Source: Actinocrinis puniceicyclus (GTDB taxonomy: Bacteria; Actinomycetota; Actinomycetes; Streptomycetales; Catenulisporaceae). From it: a stretch of 64,000 bases of DNA. Numbering within the stretch: the first letter of the stretch is position 1; every line of letters begins with the position of its first letter. The DNA lies in NCBI RefSeq assembly GCF_018283645.1, contig NZ_JAGSXH010000008.1, positions 33,665 to 97,664 on the forward strand, written 5' to 3'. The notes beneath the pieces were generated by a model. That model searched no databases. It was not told the DNA's origin and worked only from the letters and a program-made list of their open reading frames with translations. This document shows, piece by piece, positions 30,440 to 40,551 of the stretch. The position numbers were made by a program, and so were the translations under genes.

Positions 30440-32377
30440 ATGCCACCCTCGACTTACGCCCCGGTCGCGGCGACCGGCGTCTTCACGCTGACCGCGTGGG
30501 TCGTCGCGCTGCCGATGATCGGGGCGGCGATCCTGCTGCTGGGCGGGAAGCGGACGAACGCCTGGGGGCACCTGCTCGGCTGCCTCGCCGCGCTCGGCTC
30601 CTTCGCCCTCGGCGCGGTGCTGTTCTTCTCGCTGCTCGGCAAGCCGGGTGACGCGCGCTCGTACGACCAGCACGTGTACACCTGGATCCCGGTGCCCGGC
30701 TTCTCCGCCGACGCGGGCTTCCACCTCGATCAGCTCTCGATGACCTTCGTGCTGCTGATCACCGGGGTCGGTTCGCTGATCCACATCTACTCGGTGGGCT
30801 ACATGGCCCATGACGACAACCGCCGCAAGTTCTTCGCCTACCTGAACCTGTTCCTGGCCGCGATGCTGGTGCTGGTGCTGGCGAACAACTACCTCCTGCT
30901 GTACGCCGGCTGGGAGGGCGTGGGCCTGGCCTCCTACCTGCTGATCGGGTTCTGGCAGCACAAGCCCTCGGCGGCCGTGGCGGCGAAGAAGGCGTTCATC
31001 GTCAACCGGGTCGGCGACGTCGGGCTGTCGATCGCCGTGATGCTGATGTACACCACGTTCGGCGGTTTCGCGTTCACCGACGTGTTCAACAAGGCGCCCG
31101 GAGCCGACCGCGACACGATCCTCGGCATCGGACTGATGCTGCTGCTGGGGGCGTGCGCCAAGTCCGCGCAGTTCCCGCTCCAGTCCTGGCTGCTGGACGC
31201 GATGGAGGGCCCGACCCCCGTCAGCGCCCTGATCCACGCGGCCACCATGGTGACCGCGGGCGTCTATCTGATCGTCAGATCGCATGTCATCTTCGACATC
31301 TCTCCGAACGCGCGGCTGCTGGTGACGATCGTCGGCGCGATCACGCTGATGATGGGTGCGATCATCGGGTGCGCGAAGGACGACATCAAGAAGGCGCTGG
31401 CCGGTTCGACGATGTCGCAGATCGGATACATGGTCCTCGGCGCCGGGCTCGGCCCGATCGGCTACGTCTTCGCGATCATGCACCTGGTCACGCACGGCTT
31501 CTTCAAGGCCGGGCTGTTCCTCGGCGCCGGCTCGGTCATGCACGGCATGAACGACGACGTGGACATGCGGCACTACGGCGCGCTGCGCAAGTACATGCCC
31601 GTCACCTACGTCACGTTCGGCCTCGGCTACCTGGCCATCATCGGCTGCCCTCCGTTCTCCGGGTTCTGGTCCAAGGACAAGATCATCGAGGCGGCGTTCG
31701 CCCAGGGCGGCACCTCCGGCTGGGTGCTCGGCTGCACCGCGCTGCTCGGCGCGCTGATCACCGCCTTCTACATGACCCGCGTGATGTTGATGACCTTCTT
31801 CGGCGAGAAGCGCTGGGTCGAGGACGAGCAGGGCCATGAGGCCCATCCGCACGAATCGCCCAAGTCGATGACGATCCCGATGATCCTGCTCGCGGTCGGC
31901 TCGGTCTTCGCCGGCGGCCTGTTCTCGATCGGCTCCTCGTTCGCGAACTGGCTTGAGCCGGTCACCGGGCGCGCCGAAGGCCACTCGCCGATCAACACGA
32001 CCGTGCTGTCCGTGATCACCCTCGTGGCCGTGGCGCTCGGCGTCGGATACGCCTGGCGGCTCTACGGAACCCGGACCCGGCCCGTGCCGGCGCTGGCCCC
32101 GGCCGGCTCGCCGCTCACGCGCGCCGCGCGCCGTGACCTGTACGGCGACGCGTTCAACGAGGCGGCGTTCATGCGCACCGGTCAGTGGCTGACCCGGCTG
32201 CTGGTCTACTTCGACCTGCGCGGCGTGGACGGCGTGGTCAACGGCGTCGCCGCGGGACTCGGCGGCTCCTCCAGCCGGTTCCGGCGGCTGCAGAACGGCT
32301 TCGTGCGCTCGTACGCCCTGTCCATGTTCGGCGGCGCGGCCCTGCTCATCGCGGCCCTGCTCCTGGTCAAAGCCTGA
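30440..32377 (+). CDS. nuoL: NADH-quinone oxidoreductase subunit L (complex I, set 1)
   Basis: A 645-aa antiporter-like pump subunit. Landmarks: '[20 protein letters not shown]' (about 153-172, with the essential Glu), '[20 protein letters not shown]' (about 250-269) and the distal lateral helix near the C-terminus. ATG 30440 is the first start after a short 17-base gap from nuoK and is preceded by GAGAGGGA (30421-30428). This gap is one of the few non-overlapping junctions in the operon. Confidence 0.9.
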   Translation: MPPSTYAPVAATGVFTLTAWVVALPMIGAAILLLGGKRTNAWGHLLGCLAALGSFALGAVLFFSLLGKPGDARSYDQHVYTWIPVPGFSADAGFHLDQLSMTFVLLITGVGSLIHIYSVGYMAHDDNRRKFFAYLNLFLAAMLVLVLANNYLLLYAGWEGVGLASYLLIGFWQHKPSAAVAAKKAFIVNRVGDVGLSIAVMLMYTTFGGFAFTDVFNKAPGADRDTILGIGLMLLLGACAKSAQFPLQSWLLDAMEGPTPVSALIHAATMVTAGVYLIVRSHVIFDISPNARLLVTIVGAITLMMGAIIGCAKDDIKKALAGSTMSQIGYMVLGAGLGPIGYVFAIMHLVTHGFFKAGLFLGAGSVMHGMNDDVDMRHYGALRKYMPVTYVTFGLGYLAIIGCPPFSGFWSKDKIIEAAFAQGGTSGWVLGCTALLGALITAFYMTRVMLMTFFGEKRWVEDEQGHEAHPHESPKSMTIPMILLAVGSVFAGGLFSIGSSFANWLEPVTGRAEGHSPINTTVLSVITLVAVALGVGYAWRLYGTRTRPVPALAPAGSPLTRAARRDLYGDAFNEAAFMRTGQWLTRLLVYFDLRGVDGVVNGVAAGLGGSSSRFRRLQNGFVRSYALSMFGGAALLIAALLLVKA

Positions 32378-32394
32378 AAGGACGCTGCCCGCAG

Positions 32395-34005
32395 ATGTCT
32401 GCCTTCCCCTACCTGAGCACGACGATCGGGACGCCGCTGCTCGGCGTCGCCGCGATCGCCGTGCTGCCGAAGGAGCGCGCGGCGCTGGCCAGGCCGATCG
32501 CGCTGCTCGCCTCGCTGGTCGCCCTCGGCTTCGCGATCGCCGACGCGGTCGCTTTCAAGACCGGCGGCCCGCGCTTCCAGCTGTCCGAGAGCTACGCCTG
32601 GATCCCCACCTTCCACGTCAACTACAGCGTGGCTGTGGACGGCGTGGCCCTGGTGCTGATCCTCATGACCGCGGTGCTCGTGCCGGTGGTGATCCTCGCC
32701 TCCTGGCACGACGCCGACGCCCGCGGCGGTGCCTTGACGCCACAGGGCTCGCCGGCCGAGTCCAAGCGCTCGGTGCGCGGCCTGTTCGCGCAGCTGCTGG
32801 CACTGGAGACACTGATGCTCGGGGTCTTCGCGGCCACCGACATCTTCCTGTTCTACGTGATCTTCGAGGCGACGCTCATCCCGGCGTACTTCCTGATCGG
32901 CTCGTACGGCGGGGCGCGCAGGTCATACGCGGCGGTGAAGTTCCTGCTCTACAACCTGCTCGGCGGTCTGCTCATGCTGGCCGCGGTGATCGGGCTGTAC
33001 GTGGCGAGTACGCACTCCCCGGTCGGCGCTGCCTTCAGCTTCCAGACGCTCTCGAAGGCGGTCGGCGACGGGTCGCTGACGATGGCCGGCTCCACGGAGA
33101 AGTGGCTGTTCCTCGGCTTCTTCATCGCCTTCGCGGTCAAGGCGCCGATGTGGCCGTTCCACACCTGGCTGCCGGACGCCGCGAGCGAGGCGACGCCGGG
33201 CACCGCGGTGCTGCTGGTCGGTGTGCTCGACAAGATCGGCACCTTCGGGATGCTCCGGTTCTGTCTGGAACTCTTCCCGCACGCTTCGCACTACTTCACG
33301 CCGCTGGTGCTGGTGCTGGCGGTGATCAGCACGATCTACGGTGCGCTGCTGGCGATCGGCCAGACCGACATGATGCGGCTGATCGCGTACACCTCGGTCT
33401 CGCACTTCGGGCTGATCACGATCGGCGTGTTCGCGCTGACCGCGCGCGGCGAGGTGGGTGCGACGCTGTACATGGTCAACCACGGGCTGTCCACCGGCGC
33501 GCTGTTCCTGCTGGCCGGGTTCATGATCTCGCGGCGCGGATCGAAGTCGATCGACGCGTTCGGCGGCGTGCAGAAGGTGGCGCCGCTGCTGGCCGGCACC
33601 TTCCTGGCCGTGGGCCTGTCCTCGCTGGCGCTGCCGGGCCTGTCCTCGTTCGTGTCCGAGTTCCTGGTCCTGGTCGGCGCCTTCGAGAAGTACCCGGTCG
33701 CCGCGATCTTCGGCACCACCGCGATCGTGCTGGCGGCGCTGTACATCCTCTGGTGGTATCAGCGCACGATGACCGGTCCGGTGGCCAGTTCGGTGGAGGG
33801 TTTCAAGGATCTGAACCGGCGTGAGCTGGCCGTGATCGGACCGCTGGTCGCGCTGATCGTCGTGCTCGGCTTCGTGCCCAGCATCCTGACGAACTTCATC
33901 AACCCGGCGGTCAGCCAGATCCCGGCGCACGTGCAGATCACGCAGCAGGCGCCACACAGTGTCGCCCAAGACAGTGCCACCCAAGGGAACGGGAGCGGAC
34001 AGTGA
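32395..34005 (+). CDS. nuoM: NADH-quinone oxidoreductase subunit M (complex I, set 1)
   Basis: A 536-aa antiporter-like pump subunit. The essential Glu of helix 5 is in 'FYVIFEATLIPAYFLIG' (about 153-169) and the Lys of helix 7 region is in 'AVKAPMWPFHTWLPDAASEA' (about 246-265). About fourteen helices are predicted, then a Gln/Thr/Ser-rich tail. It starts 17 bases after nuoL and overlaps nuoN. Confidence 0.9.
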   Translation: MSAFPYLSTTIGTPLLGVAAIAVLPKERAALARPIALLASLVALGFAIADAVAFKTGGPRFQLSESYAWIPTFHVNYSVAVDGVALVLILMTAVLVPVVILASWHDADARGGALTPQGSPAESKRSVRGLFAQLLALETLMLGVFAATDIFLFYVIFEATLIPAYFLIGSYGGARRSYAAVKFLLYNLLGGLLMLAAVIGLYVASTHSPVGAAFSFQTLSKAVGDGSLTMAGSTEKWLFLGFFIAFAVKAPMWPFHTWLPDAASEATPGTAVLLVGVLDKIGTFGMLRFCLELFPHASHYFTPLVLVLAVISTIYGALLAIGQTDMMRLIAYTSVSHFGLITIGVFALTARGEVGATLYMVNHGLSTGALFLLAGFMISRRGSKSIDAFGGVQKVAPLLAGTFLAVGLSSLALPGLSSFVSEFLVLVGAFEKYPVAAIFGTTAIVLAALYILWWYQRTMTGPVASSVEGFKDLNRRELAVIGPLVALIVVLGFVPSILTNFINPAVSQIPAHVQITQQAPHSVAQDSATQGNGSGQ

Positions 34006-35609
34006 TGCCGTCCATCCTCGCCGCCTCGACCGCGGCCGCGTCGAACACCGCGCCGTTCACCGCTCCGCACGTCGAGTGGGGCAAGCTCTCGCCGATGCTG
34101 ATCGTGCTCGGCGCGGCGACCATGGGCGTGCTGGTGGAGGCATTCGCGCCGCGGGCGGCCCGGTACCGGCTCCAGGTCGGGCTGACGCTGCTCGCGCTGG
34201 CGGCCGCGTTCGCCGCGGTGATCGCCCTGCACGACACGCCGACGAGCGTCGCGGCCGCCGGAGCGGTCGCGGTCGACAAGACGACGCTGTTCTTCCAGGG
34301 CACGATCCTGGCCATCTCGTTCATCGCCGTGTTGGTGATCGCGGAACGGCGCACCGAGGGCGGTCAGGACGCCTTCGCGGCGCAGGGCGGCTCGGTGCCG
34401 GGCTCGCAGCAGGAGCGCGAGGCGGTGCGGGCCGGCTGGCTGACCACCGAGGTGTATCCGCTGGTGCTGTTCTCGATCGGCGGCATGCTGTTGTTCCCGG
34501 CGGCCAACGACCTGTTGACCATGTTCGTCGCCCTCGAGGTGCTGAGCCTGCCGCTGTACCTGGTCTGCGGACTGGCCCGCCACCGCCGGCTGCTCTCCCA
34601 GGAAGCCGCGCTCAAGTACTTCCTGCTGGGCGCGTTCTCCTCCGCCTTCTTCCTGTACGGGGCGGCGCTGCTGTACGGCTACGCGGGCTCGGTGCAGCTT
34701 TCGAACAGCGACCCGCACAACCCGGGTATCGCGCAGGCCGTCGCCGCGCACGCGCACGGTCCGGCGCTGCTGTACACGGGTATCGCGCTGCTGGGCATGG
34801 GTCTGCTGTTCAAGGTGGGCGCCGCGCCGTTCCACATGTGGACGCCGGACGTGTATGAAGGCGCTCCGACGCCGATCACCGGCTTCATGTCTGCCGCCAC
34901 CAAGATCGCCGCGTTCGGCGCGCTGGTGCGGGTGCTGGATGTCGGACTGGCCGGTTCAGTCGACGTGTGGCGGCCGGTGATCGAGATCGTGGCGATCCTG
35001 ACCATGGTGGTCGGCGGCATCCTCGCGCTGACGCAGCGGAACGTCAAGCGCATGCTTGCGTACTCGGCGATCCTCAACGCGGGTTACATCATCATGGCGC
35101 TGGTCTCGACCGGTCACGACGCGCTGGCTTCGCTGCTGTTCTTCCTGCCCACCTACGGCATCGCCCTGGTCGGCTCGTTCGCGGTGGTGACGCTCGTGCG
35201 CGACGCCGGTGGCGTCGAGGCGACCGATCTGTCGCGCTGGGCGGGGCTGGGCAAGAGCGCGCCGATTCCCGCGACGCTGATGTCGATCTTCCTGTTGGCG
35301 TTCGCGGGCATCCCGTTCACCAGCATCTTCGTGGGCAAGTTCGCGGTCTTCCAGGCCGCGCTGGCCGCGGGGGCTCCGCAGCTGGTGATCGTGGCGGTGC
35401 TGGCCAGCGCGGTGGCGGCGTTCTTCTACCTGCGCGTGATCGTGGTGATGTTCTTCTCCGACCCGATGCCGGACGGCCCGACGATCGCCAACCCGTCGAT
35501 CGCGGTCAAGACGGCCCTGGCCGTGTCCGCGCTGGTGACAGTGGCGATGGGTGTGGCGCCGGCGGCGCTGCTGCACCTGTCCAACGCCGCTGCCGTGCTG
35601 GCCCGGTAG
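34002..35609 (+). CDS. nuoN: NADH-quinone oxidoreductase subunit N (complex I, set 1)
   Basis: A 535-aa antiporter-like pump subunit and the last gene of the set. The helix with 'MFVALEVLSLPLYLVCG' (about 171-187) holds the conserved Glu, and 'KVGAAPFHMWTPDVYEGAP' (about 271-289) is the family signature. GTG 34002 and ATG 34005 are both possible starts overlapping the nuoM stop. A strong hairpin 12 bases after the stop ends the operon. Confidence 0.9.
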   Translation: MMPSILAASTAAASNTAPFTAPHVEWGKLSPMLIVLGAATMGVLVEAFAPRAARYRLQVGLTLLALAAAFAAVIALHDTPTSVAAAGAVAVDKTTLFFQGTILAISFIAVLVIAERRTEGGQDAFAAQGGSVPGSQQEREAVRAGWLTTEVYPLVLFSIGGMLLFPAANDLLTMFVALEVLSLPLYLVCGLARHRRLLSQEAALKYFLLGAFSSAFFLYGAALLYGYAGSVQLSNSDPHNPGIAQAVAAHAHGPALLYTGIALLGMGLLFKVGAAPFHMWTPDVYEGAPTPITGFMSAATKIAAFGALVRVLDVGLAGSVDVWRPVIEIVAILTMVVGGILALTQRNVKRMLAYSAILNAGYIIMALVSTGHDALASLLFFLPTYGIALVGSFAVVTLVRDAGGVEATDLSRWAGLGKSAPIPATLMSIFLLAFAGIPFTSIFVGKFAVFQAALAAGAPQLVIVAVLASAVAAFFYLRVIVVMFFSDPMPDGPTIANPSIAVKTALAVSALVTVAMGVAPAALLHLSNAAAVLAR

Positions 35610-35620
35610 GTCTTGTTCTC

Positions 35621-35668
35621 GCGTCGGCGGCGGAGGGGAGATCCTCTGCCGCCGTCGCGTCTCCCCCC
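35621..35668 (+). terminator. Terminator of the nuoA-N operon
   Basis: A 16-bp stem (35621-35636 with 35643-35658, one mismatch and one G-U pair) closes the six-base loop GGAGAT. A C/T-rich run follows. It lies directly after nuoN. Confidence 0.7.
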
Positions 35669-35719
35669 TCGTGGTCCGGTGCGACGGTAATGCAGGGGAT
35701 GCATTAGCGTGGACCCGAC

Positions 35720-36760
35720 GTGAGCAGCGGCCGTGAACGGAAGGCGACAGTCGTGGGCGTGCAGGTGGCGACCGAGCCGTTCCGGCTCGCGGTGACCGAC
35801 GCGGCACTCGAACAGCGCATCCGCGACGGGCTCGGCCGGGTGGAGGACCTGCTGCGGGAGGCCGCGAGCAGCGACCACCCGTTCATCGGGCAGACCGCGA
35901 ACCACCTGGTCGATGCCGGCGGCAAGCGGTTCCGTCCGCTGCTGACCTTGCTCGCGGCCGAGTTCGGGGACTTCGCGGCGCCCGGGGTCGTGCCGGCCGC
36001 GGCCGTGGTCGAGTTGACTCATCTGGCGACGCTGTACCACGACGACGTGATGGACGAGGCGCCGCTGCGTCGCGGGGTGCCCACCGCGAACGCGCGCTGG
36101 GACAACTCGATCGCGATCCTCACCGGCGACTTCCTGTTCGCCCGGGCTTCGCAGATCCTTGCGGATCTCGGCCCGGAGGCGGTGCGGTTGCAGGCCGAGA
36201 CCTTCGAGCGGCTGGTCGCCGGACAGATCAACGAGTGCATCGGGCCGAAGGACGGGCAGGCCCCGATCGACCACTATCTCAGCGTCCTGGTGGACAAGAC
36301 CGGTTCGCTGATCGCCACGAGCGCCCGCTTCGGCGCGCTGCTGTCCGGCGCGCCGGGCCCGGTGGTGGACACGCTCACCCGCTTCGGCGAGGTCTTCGGC
36401 GTGGCGTTCCAGCTTTCCGACGACGTGCTCGACATCGCCAGCGACTCGGACCAGTCCGGCAAGACTCCCGGGACCGATCTGCGCGAGGGTGTTCCCACGC
36501 TTCCGACGCTGTACGCCCTGGCGTCGACGGACCGCGAGTCGGCGCGCCTGCGCGAGTTGCTCTCCGCTCCCATCACCGATGACGCGCTGGTGCGTGAAGT
36601 CCTCGCCGACCTGCGCGTCCATCCGTCGATCGACCAGGCCAGGCAGACCGTCGCGCGCTACGCCGACGAGGCCTGTGAGCTGCTGGAGTCGCTGCCGGAC
36701 AACGCGGCCAAGGAGACCCTGCTCGCCCTCTGCGAGATCGTTGGCTCCCGGACGGTCTGA
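35720..36760 (+). CDS. Polyprenyl diphosphate synthase (menaquinone side chain)
   Basis: A 346-aa trans-isoprenyl diphosphate synthase. The first Asp-rich motif is in 'LYHDDVMDEAPLRRG' (about 105-119) and the second in 'LSDDVLDIASDSDQSGKTPG' (about 232-251); 'GGKRFRPLL' near 70 is also conserved. Residues just before the first Asp motif include Tyr and small side chains, consistent with a long-chain (heptaprenyl or longer) product, but chain length is not proven. It follows nuoN and probably supplies the tail used by MqnP. TAGCGT at 35705-35710 is nine bases before GTG 35720, so the leader is minimal. GTG 35753 is an alternative start. Confidence 0.85.
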   Translation: MSSGRERKATVVGVQVATEPFRLAVTDAALEQRIRDGLGRVEDLLREAASSDHPFIGQTANHLVDAGGKRFRPLLTLLAAEFGDFAAPGVVPAAAVVELTHLATLYHDDVMDEAPLRRGVPTANARWDNSIAILTGDFLFARASQILADLGPEAVRLQAETFERLVAGQINECIGPKDGQAPIDHYLSVLVDKTGSLIATSARFGALLSGAPGPVVDTLTRFGEVFGVAFQLSDDVLDIASDSDQSGKTPGTDLREGVPTLPTLYALASTDRESARLRELLSAPITDDALVREVLADLRVHPSIDQARQTVARYADEACELLESLPDNAAKETLLALCEIVGSRTV

Positions 36761-36797
36761 GCGCCGCGTCGTCTTGTTGCGCCGTTCTGGTCGCGTG

Positions 36798-36817
36798 GTC
36801 TGAGTGTGCGCTCAGAC
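36798..36817. terminator. Hairpin between convergent genes
   Basis: GTCTGAG (36798-36804) pairs perfectly with CTCAGAC (36811-36817) around a six-base loop, between the ends of the polyprenyl synthase and the RarD gene. It could stop transcription in both directions but has no U-run. Confidence 0.45.
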
Positions 36818-36849
36818 GGCGAGCGCGCCGGAGCCCCGTTCCCGGGCGG

Positions 36850-37797
36850 TCAGGCGAGTTCCGGGACCGATTCCTCGGCGGCCGCCGGGACCTGCGCGAG
36901 CGCCCGCCGCTTGCGGGCCTGGCCCAGCGAGTCGTATGTCAGCAGGGCGAGCGCCAGCCACACGATCGCGAAGCCGACCCATTCGGTGCCGGGCACGAAC
37001 TCGTGCGCGACGAACACGCCGCAGGACAGCTGCAGGACAGGCGTGATGAACTGCAACAGCCCGATCGTGGACAGCGGCAGCCGGTTCGCCGCCGCGGCGA
37101 AGAACATCAGCGGAATCACCGTCACCACGCCGCACGCGGCCAGCAGCACGGTCACCGGCCAGTGCACGTGCCCGAACGCCGCCGTGCCCCGGCTCTGCAG
37201 GAAGGCGAGGTAGGCCAGCGCGGGCAGGAACTGGAAGCTCGTCTCCACCGCCATCGACTCGGCGGCGGGGACGCCCGCCAGCTTCTTGAACAGCCCGTAG
37301 CTGCCGAAGGAGAAGGCCAGGATCAGCGCGATCCACGGGACGCTGTGGAAACCGACGACCAACTCCACGATCGCGCCCGCGCCGACGCCGACCGCGGCCC
37401 ACTGCAACGGCCGCAGCCGCTCGCGCAGGATGAGCACCCCGAACAGCACGGTGACCAGCGGGTTTATGAAGTAGCCTAGCGAGGTCTCCACGACGTGGCC
37501 CTTGTTGACGGCCCATATGTACACCCCCCAGTTCACCGAGACCACGACCGCCGCGGCGCACAGCAGCACGATCTTGGCCGGCGTGCGGCGCAGCGGGGCG
37601 ATCCAGGACCAGTTGCGGCGCACCGCGAGCAGCAGCGCGACCACGATCAGGGACCAGAGCATCCGGTGCGCCAGGATCTCGGTCGCGCCCGCGGGCTTGA
37701 GCAGCGGCCAGTACAGCGGGAAGAGACCCCACAGCCCGTACGCCGCCAGGCCGAATACCAGACCTTTGCGCGCTTCCCGGCCGCCGACTGCTGTCAT
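36850..37797 (-). CDS. rarD: RarD-type EamA/DMT transporter
   Basis: A 315-aa ten-helix drug/metabolite transporter. Opening 'GLVFGLAAYGLWGLFPLYWP' followed by 'EILAHRMLWSLIVV' is characteristic of the RarD subgroup (chloramphenicol-sensitivity-type permeases); the true substrate is unknown. The start ATG 37797 ('MTAVGGREARKG') is chosen because TAGGCT ends seven bases upstream on the minus strand; two further in-frame ATGs exist at 37803 and 37851. It is convergent with the polyprenyl synthase. Confidence 0.85.
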   Translation of the reverse strand: MTAVGGREARKGLVFGLAAYGLWGLFPLYWPLLKPAGATEILAHRMLWSLIVVALLLAVRRNWSWIAPLRRTPAKIVLLCAAAVVVSVNWGVYIWAVNKGHVVETSLGYFINPLVTVLFGVLILRERLRPLQWAAVGVGAGAIVELVVGFHSVPWIALILAFSFGSYGLFKKLAGVPAAESMAVETSFQFLPALAYLAFLQSRGTAAFGHVHWPVTVLLAACGVVTVIPLMFFAAAANRLPLSTIGLLQFITPVLQLSCGVFVAHEFVPGTEWVGFAIVWLALALLTYDSLGQARKRRALAQVPAAAEESVPELA

Positions 37798-37804
37798 AGG
37801 CATA

Positions 37805-37810
37805 AGCCTA
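37805..37810 (-). promoter_or_regulatory. -10 box TAGGCT of the RarD gene, probably leaderless
   Basis: On the minus strand TAGGCT is followed by seven bases and ATG 37797. It repeats the layout seen before several mqn-region genes. Confidence 0.4.
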
Positions 37811-37932
37811 TCGCGAGTATTACCCATGGTGCCCCGCGGCGTTCTCGTCACCCCGCGTCGAGCCTCGGTTCTCGATCGCGGAGACCGAGAGACGTCCCGC
37901 CGCAGCGGCCTGACACGGTGTGGTGTGGCGGG

Positions 37933-40407
37933 CTACTCGTCGGCCTCGTCGTTGTCGCGCGGCAGAAGCACATAAGACGGATTCGACATGGCGAGGTAGC
38001 CTTCCATCTCGCCGACCATGCCCTCGACGCGCATCCGCGCGCCCGGCTCGATGCCCGGAATGCTGCGCCGGCCGAGGAAGACCAGCGTGATGCCGCCGGT
38101 CTGGTCGTACAGCTCCGCTTCCAAGGCGGGCGAGCCGGAAACCGGCCCGACGTACACGGACCGCACCCGGCCCTCCAGGGTCGCGCGGTTGCGCCAGCGC
38201 ACCGACTTGATCGGGATCGGGGTGCCGGTCTCGATGGTCTGCGGCGGGCACTCGGCGTCCAGCAGCAGCTTCTTGGACGCCCTGGCCGCACGCGCGCGCG
38301 ACGGTCCCGACTCGCCCAGCCGCCCCGCGTGCCCGCCGTGCCCGCCGTGCCCGCCGTGTCCGCCATGGCCTCCGTGCCCGCCGTGTCCGTCGCGGCGCGC
38401 TTCCAGCTCCCCGATCGCCTCGGCCACGTCGAAGGGCACGATCATGGCCGCGACGTGCGGCAGCTTCGAGACCGCTCCGGCGATCGCGTCGGCGGTGCGG
38501 TCGTGCAGCAGCCGGCTGGTGGTGTGGAAGGAACGGCGCGGCAGCAGAATGGTCACCTCCGAGCCGTACTCATCGGCGGTGCGCGCGGCCAGTTCCACCG
38601 CGGCGCGGCGCAACCGCCGGTCGGGCACCTCGATGATCTCCAGCGGCAGGTCCGCGGCCACAGACGAGTCCCAGGTGCTGCGCAGGACCTCGGCGTGCTT
38701 CGAGTCGATCATGAAGTGCACGGCGCGCAGCTCGACGGGCCGCAGCGAGCGCGCGTAGCGCAGCGCCTTGATCGCGGCCAGGTCCACGGAGTCGATCAGC
38801 ACCAGCACCGTGTTGCGGGTCAGCGTCGGCAGCGAGGCCGAGGCCGGGGCCTGCTCCAGGGCGGCCGCTTCGCGCCGGTACCGCTCGTTCAGCTTGATCA
38901 GCGCGAGCACGCCGATCGGGAAGATCACCACGACCATCCACGCGCCCTCGGTGAACTTGAAGATCGCGAAGATGACGACGACGGCGAATGAGGCGACCGC
39001 CGCGGAGCCGTTGATCAGCAGTTTGACGGTGCGGTTCTTCTCCCGGCGGGTGAAGTGGTACTTGAACAGGCCCGAGGCGGCCATCACGAAGCCGGTGAAC
39101 ACCCCGATCGCGTACAGCGCGACCAGCCTGGTCAGGTTCCCCTGCATCCCGATGATCAGCGCGAGCGAGAGCCCGGCCAGCACCAGGATGCCGTTCGAGT
39201 AGGCCAGCCGGTGCCCGCGGTGGGTGAACTGGCGCGGCAGGAAGGAGTCCCCGGCGACGAACGAGGTCAGAAAGGGAAACCCGCTGAAGGAGGTGTTGCC
39301 GCCGGTGTAGAGGATCAGCGCGGTGGCGATCTGCACCACGGTGAGCATGAAGCCGCCGAATGCGCCGTGGCCCCAGATGAGGCTGGTCAGCTGGGCCAGC
39401 ACGGTCGGGTTGCCGTTGTTGTAGGGCATCGTCTGGGCCTGCCAGGCCAGGATCGAGATGCCGAGCACCAGCGAGCCGAGGATCACCGACATGATCGTCA
39501 TCGTGATCCGGGCGTTCTTCCCGGCGGGCTTGCGGAAGACCGACACGCCGTTCGAGATCGCTTCCAGGCCGGTGAGCGAGGAGCCGCCGTTGGCGAAGCC
39601 GCGCAGCATCGCCGAGACCGCGGCGAAGCTGAACACCCACTGGGTCTGCGTACCCAGCCGCAGCACGCCGCCGAACTGGTCACTGTGCAGGTTGTTCGCC
39701 TGGTGCAGATCGCCGGTGGCCAGTTGGACGAGCCCGGCGAGCACGGTGAGGCCGACCAGGACGATGTAGACATACGCCGGAGCGGCGAACGCGCGGCCGG
39801 CCTCGCGCACGCCGCGCAGGTTTCCGTAGGCGAGCAGCAGCACGATGACGACGGAGATGTAGATCTTCCAGCCGTTGATGTCGATGTTCTGGCTGATGGA
39901 CAGGTACGAGGCGATGGCGTCGGTGCCTGCCGAGACCTGCACGGCCACGGTCACGATGTAGTCGATGAGCAGCGCGACCGCGGCGATCTGGGCGACGCGC
40001 GGCCCGAAGTTCTCCCGCGCGACGACGTACGATCCGCCGGCCTTGGTGTAGTGCGAGACCACGTCCCGGTAGCAGAGGGTCAGCAGCACCAGCATGCCGA
40101 GGATGACGCCGGTGATCGGCATGACGAGCATGAAGCCGAGCACGCCGAAGTAGGGGATGAGCTGGGTGAGCATCTGCTCGGAGCCGTAGGCCGAGGAGGA
40201 GATGCAGTCGATGGCCATGATGCCGAGCGCCACCGGCCGCGACAGCTTCTCGGCGTGCAGCTGGTCGGTGACCAGGGGCTGGCCGAGCAGCTTGCGCTTG
40301 ACGCGGTAACCGGTGCTCTCCGGTACGGTCACGGTGGCGGACAAAGCGGGCGGGGTGGCCGTGGGCCGGGCGGACTGGGCTGCCCGGCCCGTGGTCGAGG
40401 TGGTCAT
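37933..40407 (-). CDS. APC-superfamily permease fused to USP-like and OB-fold domains
   Basis: An 824-aa protein in three parts. Residues ~30-505 are a twelve-helix amino-acid/polyamine permease of the APC type ('LGIMAIDCISSSAYGSEQML' near helix 1). Residues ~527-665 resemble a universal-stress-like regulatory domain ('NTVLVLIDSVDLAAIKALRYA'). A GHGGHGGHGG-type linker (~672-692) then leads to an OB-fold-like domain (~715-820) with 'SPALEAELYDQTG' and 'LGRRSIPGIEPGARM'. In Streptomyces a very similar OB-fold protein is a separate gene near an APC permease. Substrate unknown. SD-like AGAGGCGAG precedes ATG 40407. Confidence 0.75.
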   Translation of the reverse strand: MTTSTTGRAAQSARPTATPPALSATVTVPESTGYRVKRKLLGQPLVTDQLHAEKLSRPVALGIMAIDCISSSAYGSEQMLTQLIPYFGVLGFMLVMPITGVILGMLVLLTLCYRDVVSHYTKAGGSYVVARENFGPRVAQIAAVALLIDYIVTVAVQVSAGTDAIASYLSISQNIDINGWKIYISVVIVLLLAYGNLRGVREAGRAFAAPAYVYIVLVGLTVLAGLVQLATGDLHQANNLHSDQFGGVLRLGTQTQWVFSFAAVSAMLRGFANGGSSLTGLEAISNGVSVFRKPAGKNARITMTIMSVILGSLVLGISILAWQAQTMPYNNGNPTVLAQLTSLIWGHGAFGGFMLTVVQIATALILYTGGNTSFSGFPFLTSFVAGDSFLPRQFTHRGHRLAYSNGILVLAGLSLALIIGMQGNLTRLVALYAIGVFTGFVMAASGLFKYHFTRREKNRTVKLLINGSAAVASFAVVVIFAIFKFTEGAWMVVVIFPIGVLALIKLNERYRREAAALEQAPASASLPTLTRNTVLVLIDSVDLAAIKALRYARSLRPVELRAVHFMIDSKHAEVLRSTWDSSVAADLPLEIIEVPDRRLRRAAVELAARTADEYGSEVTILLPRRSFHTTSRLLHDRTADAIAGAVSKLPHVAAMIVPFDVAEAIGELEARRDGHGGHGGHGGHGGHGGHGGHAGRLGESGPSRARAARASKKLLLDAECPPQTIETGTPIPIKSVRWRNRATLEGRVRSVYVGPVSGSPALEAELYDQTGGITLVFLGRRSIPGIEPGARMRVEGMVGEMEGYLAMSNPSYVLLPRDNDEADE
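38327..38392 (-). repeat. Nine-base tandem repeat encoding the Gly-His-Gly linker
   Basis: About seven copies of a 9-base unit (GCCCGCCGT on the plus strand, with one or two substitutions in some copies) lie inside the permease gene. They encode repeated Gly-His-Gly between the USP-like and OB-fold domains. Copy-number change would alter the linker length without breaking the frame. Confidence 0.8.
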
Positions 40408-40551
40408 CTCGCCTCTGCTGTCTCGTTCGTCGACTTCGGGCGTCGCAGTCCCGCTGCGCTCATTATGCGCAGCCGTGTCGAAGCTGGATCACCGCCCAGC
40501 TGCTTGAATCCCGCCAGAAGATATGAGCTTTGCTCAGTATCCGGCAAAGGT

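Noticed and set aside
30137..31984. Long minus-strand open frame opposite nuoK-nuoL
   Set aside because: Same reasoning: opposite to nuoL, biased composition, no ribosome-binding site.
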